From contig NZ_NISY01000013.1 in NCBI RefSeq assembly GCF_007595705.1, forward strand, positions 1 to 64,000: DNA of 64,000 nt. Direction: 5' to 3'. The position numbers and the translations under genes were made by a program. The stretch is from Streptomyces sp. SAJ15 (GTDB taxonomy: Bacteria > Actinomycetota > Actinomycetes > Streptomycetales > Streptomycetaceae). The number at the start of each line of letters is the position of its first letter. Position 1 is the stretch's first letter. The notes beneath the pieces are model-generated. The model searched no databases. It saw only the letters and a program-made list of their open reading frames with translations, and was not told the origin of the DNA. Below are positions 57,611 through 64,000 of this stretch, one piece after another.

Positions 57611-58389
57611 CCGCCCGCCGTCCCGCTCTCCGGATCCAAGGGCGTGGCCGCCGTGGGGCCGGCCGGTCCCGCCGTCTCCCGCTCCGCTCGCGCCCTCGGT
57701 TGCGGCTCCGGAGCCGCGACCGAACCCACGGCCAGTCGGTAGCCGGTGCCGCGCAGCGTCTCGATCAGGCCGGGGCGGCCGGTCTTGGCGCGGATACCGG
57801 CGATGTGGACGTCCAGCGAGCGGGAGGCGGACAGCAGCACATCGCCCCACACCGCGTCCAGGATCTCCTCCCGGCCGCGCACCACACCCGGCTCCCGGGC
57901 GAGCAGCGCCAGCACCTCGAACTCCCGGCGGGTCAGCTCCACCGGCCGGCCCGCCACCTCCAAGCGCCGGGTGGACAGGTCGATCCGGACCCCGCCCGCG
58001 GCCGTCACCACCACCGGACCCGGGGCGGCGAGCGGCCGGGTGCCGCGTCGCACCACCGCCTCCATGCGGGCGATCAGCTCGGCGGTACGGAACGGCTTGA
58101 CCAGATAGTCGTCGGCGCCGCCGCGCAGCCCGCGGAGCACATCGCGCTCCTCGGTCCGCGCGGTGACGACGATGACCGGCACCGCGGAGACCCGCCGCAG
58201 CCGCCGCAGCGCCTCCAGGCCGTCCATGTCGGGCAGCCCCAGGTCGAGCAGGACGAAGTCGGCGCCGTCCTTCAGCCGCAGCGCGTCGTCGGCCCGCCCG
58301 GCGCGGACCACCTGGTGGCCGTGGCGGGCGAGCGACGCGGTCAGGGCGGCCGCCAGCCGGTCGTCGTCCTCGACCAGGAGAATGTGCAT
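57592..58389 (-). CDS. OmpR-family response regulator
   Basis: A 265-aa regulator with a receiver domain (ILLVEDDDRLAAAL, phospho-Asp in VLLDLGLPDMDG, Lys in YLVKPF) and a winged-helix DNA-binding domain (VELTRREFEVLALLAREPG, RSLDVHIAGIRAKTGRP, GTGYRLAVG). A 40-residue Pro/Ala-rich tail overlaps the kinase start. It sits 30 bp downstream of the MHS transporter gene on the same strand, so all three may be co-transcribed. Confidence 0.94.
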   Translation of the reverse strand: MHILLVEDDDRLAAALTASLARHGHQVVRAGRADDALRLKDGADFVLLDLGLPDMDGLEALRRLRRVSAVPVIVVTARTEERDVLRGLRGGADDYLVKPFRTAELIARMEAVVRRGTRPLAAPGPVVVTAAGGVRIDLSTRRLEVAGRPVELTRREFEVLALLAREPGVVRGREEILDAVWGDVLLSASRSLDVHIAGIRAKTGRPGLIETLRGTGYRLAVGSVAAPEPQPRARAERETAGPAGPTAATPLDPESGTAGGCGCAS

Positions 58390-58419
58390 GGCGGTAAGGG
58401 TAAGTGGGTCCGGCCCAGG

Positions 58420-59781
58420 TCAGACAGGGGTCTTCGGGCTCACCGCGGGGGCCGCCTCCGTCGGCCGGTCCGGGGTCAGGGCGGCGTCCCGGGTCTCCCG
58501 CATGGTCGCGTAGACGACCAGCGAGACGGCGGCGCAGCCGGACACGTACCAGTAGAAGCCGGACTCGACGCCCGCGTTCTTGAACCAGAGGGCCACGTAC
58601 TCCGCCGTGCCGCCGAACAGCGCGTTGGCGAGCGCGTACGGCAGCGCCACGCCCAGCGCCCGGACATGAGTGGGGAACAGCTCGGCCTTCACCACGGCGT
58701 TGATCGAGGTGTAGCCGGTGATGATCACCAGCGCGGCCAGCGACAGCAGCAGCGCCCCGCCGAAGGAGCTGGTCTCGGAGAGGGTGCTCATGATGGGCAC
58801 GGTGCCCAGCATCGAGCCGACACCGAAGCTGATCAGCAGCGGGCGGCGCCCCACCCGGTCGGACAGTGCCCCGGCCAGCGGCTGGAGCAGCATGAACAGG
58901 AACAGCGCGCAGAAGCTGACCAGCGAGGCGTCGGACTTGCTCATCCCGGCGGTGTTCGACAGGTACTTGGTCAGATAGGTGGTGTAGGTGTAGTACGCGA
59001 CCGTGCCGCCCATCGTCAGCGCCATCACCAGCGCGAACTCCCTGCGGTGGCGGAGCAGTTGGCGGATGGTGCCGCGCTCGTGGCCCTCGGCGCCCCGGCC
59101 CTCCTCGGTGCCCTCGGCCGCCTCGTACGCCTCCGTCTCCAGCAGGTTGCGCCGCAGCCAGAAGACGACGGCCGCGCCGACGGTGCCGACGAGGAACGGG
59201 ATGCGCCAGCCCCAGGAGTGCAGCGCGTCGTCCGACATGGTGTGCTGGAGCAGGATCTGCAGCCCGAGGCCGCACAGCTGGCCCAGGGTCATGGAGACGT
59301 ACTGGAAGCTGGCGACGAAGCCGCGCCGGCCCGGGTTGGACGCCTCGGTCAGATAGGTGGCGCTGGCGGCGTACTCACCCCCGACGGAGAGGCCCTGGAG
59401 CAGCCGGGCCACCAGGAGCACGGCCGCGCCGGCGTAGCCGACCTGGTCGTACGTCGGTGCGACGGCGATCAGCAGGGCGCTCGCCGACATCAGGGTGACG
59501 GTGAGGGTGAGCGCCGCCTTGCGGCCGCGCCGGTCGGCGTAGCGGCCCAGCAGCCAGCCGCCGACCGGGCGCATGAAGAAGCCGACGGCGAAGATGCCGG
59601 CGGTGTTGAGCAGCTGGGCGGTGGCGTCCCCCTTGGGGAAGAAGGCGCCGGCGAAGTAGGTCGCGAAGCTGGCGTAGACGAACCAGTCGAACCACTCGAC
59701 GAGATTGCCGACCGAGCCGCCGATCACGGCCCTCCAGGGCGTGCGGCTGCTCGGCGCGGCGGGGGGTGGGGACACGGTCAC
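58420..59781 (-). CDS. MHS-family MFS transporter (carboxylate/osmolyte-proton symporter type)
   Basis: A 453-aa, 12-helix transporter with the metabolite:H+ symporter signatures GNLVEWFDWFVYASFATYFA, the loop GRYADRRGRKAALTLT, RLLQGLSVGGEYAASATYLT and SDRVGRRPLL. Relatives carry alpha-ketoglutarate, citrate, shikimate or proline/betaine; the exact substrate cannot be read from sequence. GTG 59781 with AAGGAGG upstream. It heads the operon with the response regulator and kinase. Its promoter lies in the 869-bp gap to the exopolysaccharide genes. Confidence 0.9.
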   Translation of the reverse strand: MTVSPPPAAPSSRTPWRAVIGGSVGNLVEWFDWFVYASFATYFAGAFFPKGDATAQLLNTAGIFAVGFFMRPVGGWLLGRYADRRGRKAALTLTVTLMSASALLIAVAPTYDQVGYAGAAVLLVARLLQGLSVGGEYAASATYLTEASNPGRRGFVASFQYVSMTLGQLCGLGLQILLQHTMSDDALHSWGWRIPFLVGTVGAAVVFWLRRNLLETEAYEAAEGTEEGRGAEGHERGTIRQLLRHRREFALVMALTMGGTVAYYTYTTYLTKYLSNTAGMSKSDASLVSFCALFLFMLLQPLAGALSDRVGRRPLLISFGVGSMLGTVPIMSTLSETSSFGGALLLSLAALVIITGYTSINAVVKAELFPTHVRALGVALPYALANALFGGTAEYVALWFKNAGVESGFYWYVSGCAAVSLVVYATMRETRDAALTPDRPTEAAPAVSPKTPV

Positions 59782-60488
59782 GGGGGGCCTCCTTCGACGT
59801 GCGGGACGCGGCCCGGCCTCCGCGCGCGAGGCGCGGAAGCGGTGCCGCAGCCCGCAGCCTCCGGTTTCGGCCGGCTCGCGTACAGCCTCCGGAGCGAGAG
59901 CTAACATCCGGTTAACACAGGCGGCCGGTTCCTCTCGGCAGGAGACCCACAGGGCCTCGCTCCAGGAGACCGACAGAGCCTCGGAACCGCAGCGGCCGGG
60001 CCGCGGGTGGCTCGGCAGGGCGGGTCTCAGGCGGTGCGAACGCGCCCCGAGGAGCGTTCCCCGGGTGACGGCGCCGCGCTGATTCACTTGGCGATGAATT
60101 CCCGTCGTCACAGGTCACAAGGCACATATTCGTCGTCAAGGCACCCGTGTGCGGTTGTCGATCGGCGGGTCCGGCCGCAAAGCCTCAGCACAAGTTGCAC
60201 ACAACCCTTCTTCATATTGGCCCCGATGGTCTAGATTGACGGTGCTTCAGCTGTTCGAGCATGAGGCGACCAATAATGATCTATAGGTCCGGCGCTGTGG
60301 ACAGCCAGCAGTGGCGTCCCGGGCGCCAGACCTCGAAGTGATCAATTCTTGGAGCCCGAGCGGGGCTTCGGGTGCGGGGAGCACTCGAGGTTTCCACGGG
60401 TTCCCGCGCACCTCGAAAGACTGGCAGGACATGCGAATCCGCTGCCGCCAGGGTGGGTTGTTCACGTAGCGCTGAAATAGCCGGCATG
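59782..60488. promoter_or_regulatory. long intergenic region between MHS transporter and exopolysaccharide genes
   Basis: No convincing gene is present. The stretch about 60080-60320 is markedly AT-richer than its surroundings, with pieces such as TTCTTCATATTGG and AATAATGATCTATAGG, and is probably promoter territory for the exopolysaccharide genes. A two-copy imperfect repeat (AGGAGACCCACAGGGCCTCG and AGGAGACCGACAGAGCCTCG) occupies about 59939-59984. Confidence 0.5.
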
Positions 60489-60608
60489 TCATGCGCGGGG
60501 GCGGGGGTCTCCCGAGGGGCGGAACAGCGCGGCGCGGGGGGCGGGGGCCTCTCGGGGGGAGGAACAGCGCGGCGCCGGGGGGCGGGGACCTCCCGGGGGA
60601 GCAACAGT
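60489..60608. repeat. 40-bp GC-rich repeat, three tandem copies, upstream of sugar transferase
   Basis: Three consecutive units (about 60489-60528, 60529-60568, 60569-60608) share the pattern GCGCGGGGGGCGGGG, then a CCTCCCGGGGG-like core, then GGAACAGC. Each can fold into a small G/C hairpin. They end about 43 bp before the probable start codon, so they lie in the leader of the exopolysaccharide message. Confidence 0.75.
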
Positions 60609-60650
60609 GCGAGGCGAACACGTCGAACCACTGGGAACCTGGGGGGTTCT

Positions 60651-62129
60651 GTGCGGCAAGGGGGATTAGTCAGCCCGTTTTCGTCGGAGCGCGGGCGTCT
60701 GGCGAACGGGGCGATCGATCAGCCCGCGAACGACTGGGAGCAGCGGTACCGCCGTACCGTGATCATGAGCGATACCGTGGCCACCGCCCTGGTGGTGGCG
60801 GCGATCGGCAACTTCTTCGGGGCCCGGGACGCGGCCAACTGGCACGAGAAGTGGGGAATTCTCGCATTCGGCACCGAACTGCTGGTGCTGGGGGCGCTCG
60901 CGGTGAGCCGGTCATGGGCTCCGGCCGTGCTCGGCCAGGGCGCGGAGGAATTCCGCCGGCTCGGGCGATCACTGTTCGCGGCGACCGTCGTACTGGCGCT
61001 CGGCGGAATCGCCCTCACCTCGCGCAACATCAAACTCTGGATTTTCGTCGCGATCCCCGCGATCGCGCTCATCACCATGACCGCGCGGTATCTGCTGCGC
61101 CTCCGGCTGCACAAACAGCGGAAAGAAGGGAGGTGCCTGCGACCGGTGCTCGCCGCCGGGAGCCCGGACACCGTGCGCGACCTGATCACCCGAGCGCGCA
61201 AGTTCCCGCACCTCGGCTGGCGGGTGGACGCGGTGTGCACCACGGACGGTCACGGCCTCGACGGTGACCAACTCGACGGAGTACCGGTTGTCGGCCGACT
61301 GGTGGACGTCGCCAGCCACGTCCGCCGCGACGGCTACCGTGTCGTCGCGGTCACACCGGACCCGCACTGGTCACCGGACCGGCTGCAGCGGCTGGCCTGG
61401 AACCTCGAAGGCAGCGATGCCGAGATGGTCGTGGCCCCCGTGCTGATGGAGGTCGCAGGACCGCGGCTGCACGTCGACGCGGTGCTCGGGATCCCGCTGC
61501 TGCGGGTCAGCATGCCGACCTTCACCGGGGGCCGCCGGGTGGTCAAAGCGGTCGTCGACCGGATGGGCGCGGCGATCCTGCTGCTGCTGTTCGCGCCGCT
61601 GATGGTGCTCGTCGGGCTGCTCGTCCTCGCGGACAGTCGCGGTGGGGTCTTCTACCGCCAGCGCAGAGTCGGCAAGGACGGCCGCGAGTTCACCATCTAC
61701 AAGTTCCGCACCATGGTCGCCGGGGCCGACAGGGCACGCGCCGAACTGGCCCACCGCAACGAGGGCGCCGGCCTGCTGTTCAAGCTCCGCCGGGACCCAC
61801 GGGTGACCAGGGTGGGAACAGTGCTGCGCCGGTACTCGCTCGACGAGCTCCCGCAGCTCTTCAACGTGCTCACCGGATCGATGTCGCTCGTCGGTCCGCG
61901 GCCTCCGCTGCCGGAGGAGTCCGCCGCCTACGGCCCGGACATCCGTCGGCGGCTGCTCGTCAAGCCCGGGCTCACCGGCCTGTGGCAGATCAGCGGACGC
62001 AGCGACCTGCCGTGGGAGGAGGCGGTCCGCCTCGACCTGCGCTACGTGGAGGACTGGTCGCTCGCCCTGGACACGGTGATCTTGTGGAAGACGCTGCGTG
62101 CGGTGCTCCACGGGCAGGGGGCCTACTGA
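60651..62129 (+). CDS. exopolysaccharide priming sugar transferase (polyprenyl-phosphate glycosyl-1-phosphate transferase)
   Basis: A 492-aa membrane protein of the WbaP/CpsE type. Four or five N-terminal helices precede a CoA-binding-like middle domain, and one helix (MGAAILLLLFAPLMVLVGLL) precedes the catalytic bacterial sugar transferase domain. That domain reads GGVFYRQRRVGKDGREFTIY, KFRTM, RRYSLDELPQLFNVL, GSMSLVGPRPPLPEE and KPGLTGLWQISGRSD. It links the first sugar phosphate to the lipid carrier. GTG 60651 follows GGGGGG. Codon 6 (60666-60668) would be TTA, implying bldA dependence if this start is right. Confidence 0.9.
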   Translation: MRQGGLVSPFSSERGRLANGAIDQPANDWEQRYRRTVIMSDTVATALVVAAIGNFFGARDAANWHEKWGILAFGTELLVLGALAVSRSWAPAVLGQGAEEFRRLGRSLFAATVVLALGGIALTSRNIKLWIFVAIPAIALITMTARYLLRLRLHKQRKEGRCLRPVLAAGSPDTVRDLITRARKFPHLGWRVDAVCTTDGHGLDGDQLDGVPVVGRLVDVASHVRRDGYRVVAVTPDPHWSPDRLQRLAWNLEGSDAEMVVAPVLMEVAGPRLHVDAVLGIPLLRVSMPTFTGGRRVVKAVVDRMGAAILLLLFAPLMVLVGLLVLADSRGGVFYRQRRVGKDGREFTIYKFRTMVAGADRARAELAHRNEGAGLLFKLRRDPRVTRVGTVLRRYSLDELPQLFNVLTGSMSLVGPRPPLPEESAAYGPDIRRRLLVKPGLTGLWQISGRSDLPWEEAVRLDLRYVEDWSLALDTVILWKTLRAVLHGQGAY

Positions 62130-62211
62130 TGCGCGGGGGGACCGCGACGGGGCGGCCCCGCCGGCGCGCGGACCGCAGGCCGGGAGGGCCTGCCTGGGGG
62201 AGGGACAGGTC

Positions 62212-63537
62212 ATGAGAGTCAGCGTCTTCGGGCTCGGCTATGTGGGCTGCGTATCGGCCGCGTGCCTGGCCAGCATGGGCCACGAGGTCATCGGCGTGGA
62301 CGTGAACCAGGTGAAGATCGACCTGGTCAACGACGGCAGGGCCCCGGTGGTCGAGGAGCGGATCGGCGAGCTCATCGCCGAGGTGGTGCGGACCGGAGCG
62401 TTACGCGCCACCGGCGACGTCCGCGAGGCGATCATGGGCAGCGAGGTGTCGCTGGTCTGCGTGGGCACGCCGTCGGAGCCCAACGGCAGCCTGTGCACCA
62501 CGTATCTGGAGCGGGTCACCGAGCAGATCGGCGCCGTGCTCGCCGAGGGGGCGAAACAGGGGGGCCGGCATACCGTCGTGTTCCGCAGCACCATGCTCCC
62601 GGGCACCTGCCTGAACCTGCTGGTGCCGATCCTGGAGAAGTACGTCGGCGGCACCGCCGGGGCGGACTTCGGGGTCGCGGTCAACCCGGAGTTCCTGCGC
62701 GAGGGCACGAGCGTGCGGGACTTCTTCGACCCGCCCAAGACCGTCATCGGCGAGCTCGACCCGGCGAGCGGCGACGCGGTGACGGCGCTGTACGACGGCC
62801 TGCCCGGCGAGGTGTTCCGGGTGCCGGTCCCGACGGCCGAGGCGATCAAATACGCGGACAACGCCTTCCACGGCCTCAAGATCGGCTTCGCCAACGAGCT
62901 GGGCGCGGTGTGCCAGGCGCTCGGGGTGGACTCGCACCAGGTGATGGACGTGTTCCTGGCCGACCGCAAGCTGAACATCAGCCCCGCCTACCTGCGGCCC
63001 GGCTTCGCCTTCGGCGGCTCCTGCCTGCCCAAGGACCTGCGCAGCCTGGTCCACGCGGCGCGGCGGGCCGACGTCTCGGTGCCCATCCTCGCCCATGTGC
63101 TGCCCTCCAACTCCGACCATCTGCAGCGCGCGGTGGAGCTGGTCGAGCGCACCGGCAGGCGCCGGGTGGGCATGTTCGGGCTGTCCTTCAAACCCGGCAC
63201 CGACGACCTCCGTGAGAGTCCGCTCGTCGAACTGGCGGAGAGACTCTTCGGCAAGGGGTACGACCTGCGGATCTACGACCCCAACGTGAACCTCTCCCGG
63301 CTGCTCGGCGCGAACCGCGAGTACATCGAGACCCGGCTGCCGCACCTCGCGCAGCTGCTCGCGGACTCCGTCGACGAGGTGCTCGCACATGCCGAGGTGT
63401 GCCTGGTCGGGACCAGGGAACCGGACGTCCTCGCGGCGCTGCCGCATGGCGAGGAACCGGTGATCGTCGACCTCATCCGCCTTCCCGACGCCGAGGCGCG
63501 CCGGGCTGAACCGGGGTACATGGGACTTGCCTGGTAA
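62212..63537 (+). CDS. UDP-glucose/GDP-mannose 6-dehydrogenase (AlgD-like)
   Basis: A 441-aa enzyme oxidising a nucleotide sugar to the uronic acid. It has the NAD site VSVFGLGYVGCVSAACLASM, VCVGTPSEPNG, VFRSTMLPGT (closer to AlgD than to Ugd), AEAIKYADNAFHGLKIGFAN and the nucleophile Cys in FGGSCLPKDL, with LSFKPGTDDLRESP at the C-terminal domain. GGGGGAGGG precedes the ATG. Codon 64 (62401-62403) is TTA. It provides an acidic precursor for the exopolysaccharide encoded by the flanking transferases. Confidence 0.92.
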   Translation: MRVSVFGLGYVGCVSAACLASMGHEVIGVDVNQVKIDLVNDGRAPVVEERIGELIAEVVRTGALRATGDVREAIMGSEVSLVCVGTPSEPNGSLCTTYLERVTEQIGAVLAEGAKQGGRHTVVFRSTMLPGTCLNLLVPILEKYVGGTAGADFGVAVNPEFLREGTSVRDFFDPPKTVIGELDPASGDAVTALYDGLPGEVFRVPVPTAEAIKYADNAFHGLKIGFANELGAVCQALGVDSHQVMDVFLADRKLNISPAYLRPGFAFGGSCLPKDLRSLVHAARRADVSVPILAHVLPSNSDHLQRAVELVERTGRRRVGMFGLSFKPGTDDLRESPLVELAERLFGKGYDLRIYDPNVNLSRLLGANREYIETRLPHLAQLLADSVDEVLAHAEVCLVGTREPDVLAALPHGEEPVIVDLIRLPDAEARRAEPGYMGLAW

Positions 63538-64000
63538 CACGACCAGCGGCGACCGGCCGGACCGGCGCGCGCTGATCCTGGTGGAGAACCTGTCGGTGCC
63601 GTTCGACCGGCGGGTGTGGCAGGAGTGCACCACGCTGCGCGACGCGGGCTGGACGGTGCACGTCATCTGTCCCCGCGGGGAGAAGCGGGACACGGAACCG
63701 GAGGCGGTGATCGACGGGGTGCGGATCCACCGCTACCCGTTGCGCGCGGCCACCGGAGGGCCGGCCGGCTACCTGCGGGAGTACGGATCGGCGTTGTGGC
63801 ACACGGCCCGGCTGGCCCGCACGGTCGGCCCGGTCGACGTGGTCCACGCCTGCAACCCGCCCGACCTGCTGTTCCTGCCGGCACTGTGGCTGAAACGCCG
63901 CGGCGCGCGGTTCGTCTTCGACCAGCACGACCTGGTGCCCGAGCTGTACCTCTCCCGGTTCGACCGCGGCGAAGACCTGCTCTACCGCGCCGTGTGCGCG
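63527..64000 (+). CDS. GT4-type glycosyltransferase, N-terminal part (cut by window end)
   Basis: 158 codons remain open at the right edge. The start RRALILVENLSVPFDRRVWQ and the following VICPRGEKRD, VIDGVRIHRYPL, VDVVHACNPPDLLFLPAL and FVFDQHDLVPELY are typical of the N-terminal domain of family 4 glycosyltransferases in exopolysaccharide clusters. The probable start is TTG 63527, overlapping the dehydrogenase stop by 11 bp; no ATG or GTG is available in frame nearby. Confidence 0.85.
   Translation, partial: MPGNTTSGDRPDRRALILVENLSVPFDRRVWQECTTLRDAGWTVHVICPRGEKRDTEPEAVIDGVRIHRYPLRAATGGPAGYLREYGSALWHTARLARTVGPVDVVHACNPPDLLFLPALWLKRRGARFVFDQHDLVPELYLSRFDRGEDLLYRAVCA

Noticed and set aside
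60094..60234. ATG-started 46-codon ORF in the AT-rich region before the exopolysaccharide genes
   Set aside because: It lacks a ribosome-binding site and any leader-peptide signature, and it lies within the probable promoter region.
50640..60700. GTCGGAGCGCGGGCGT shared near 50645 and 60686
   Set aside because: A single short GC-rich match in unrelated contexts, one of them inside the sugar transferase coding region; likely chance.
1..64000. CRISPR arrays, tRNA/rRNA genes, insertion sequences and prophage genes
   Set aside because: None were seen. The tandem repeats found are short head-to-tail units without spacers, and no transposase or integrase motifs occur in any frame read.

Overview
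The window is high-GC actinobacterial DNA, almost certainly from Streptomyces. Evidence includes the heavy G/C bias at third codon positions, many GTG starts, ATGA/GTGA stop-start overlaps, DUF397/XRE regulator pairs, a SpoIIE-type phosphatase, abundant secreted lipoproteins, and rare TTA (bldA-type) codons in a minority of genes. No tRNA, rRNA, CRISPR array, transposase or integrase was seen.

Layout. 1-3320: the 3' end of an acyl-CoA dehydrogenase gene, then a 3.2 kb islet (DUF397, XRE regulator, small ORFs, APH-like kinase) bounded by a 65-bp direct repeat of that gene's 3' end. 3387-11400: a propionyl-CoA synthetase-like ligase, a secreted protein, a fused MDMPI/BBE flavoprotein with a divergent WYL regulator, a peptide deformylase and a membrane protein. 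11453-16170: a GH4 glycosidase diverging from a sugar ABC importer. 16235-21728: a SpoIIE phosphatase, an NmrA-like protein, dispersed repeat copy A, and a DUF4142/DUF1996 secreted pair. 21841-27444: a PucR-like regulator and a probable trans-membrane electron module (heme-b membrane protein, NuoF/ferredoxin flavoprotein, YxFxxD-repeat lipoproteins).

27604-35819 looks like a compact biosynthetic locus for a modified isonitrile. It holds an MFS exporter and MarR, then on the minus strand a P450, an isocyanide synthase, its Fe/2OG partner, a flavin halogenase and a UbiA prenyltransferase. 36000-39710 is a three-gene operon (nucleosidase-pseudokinase, four-TM protein, nucleosidase-EAD2) resembling conflict/defence systems. 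These two loci are the most novel parts of the window.

39879-46546: glutathione peroxidase, Zn alcohol dehydrogenase, SDR, a FluG-like amidohydrolase/glutamine synthetase pair, and an FMN reductase preceded by a cysteine-containing leader peptide. 47088-50435: a complete pqqABCDE operon, followed by dispersed repeat copy B. 50741-55154: an unusual SDR with a zinc ribbon, a DUF574-type methyltransferase, and a WhiJ/DUF397/RsbW-like regulatory trio. 55257-59781: a TAXI binding protein, a two-component system and an MHS-type carboxylate transporter. 60651-64000: the start of an exopolysaccharide locus (priming sugar transferase, nucleotide-sugar dehydrogenase, glycosyltransferase cut by the window edge).

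TTA codons were seen in the islet kinase, the sugar-binding protein, the isocyanide synthase, the halogenase, the four-TM protein and two exopolysaccharide genes. This suggests developmental (bldA) control of several of these modules. All identifications rest on reading motifs by eye; no database search was run.
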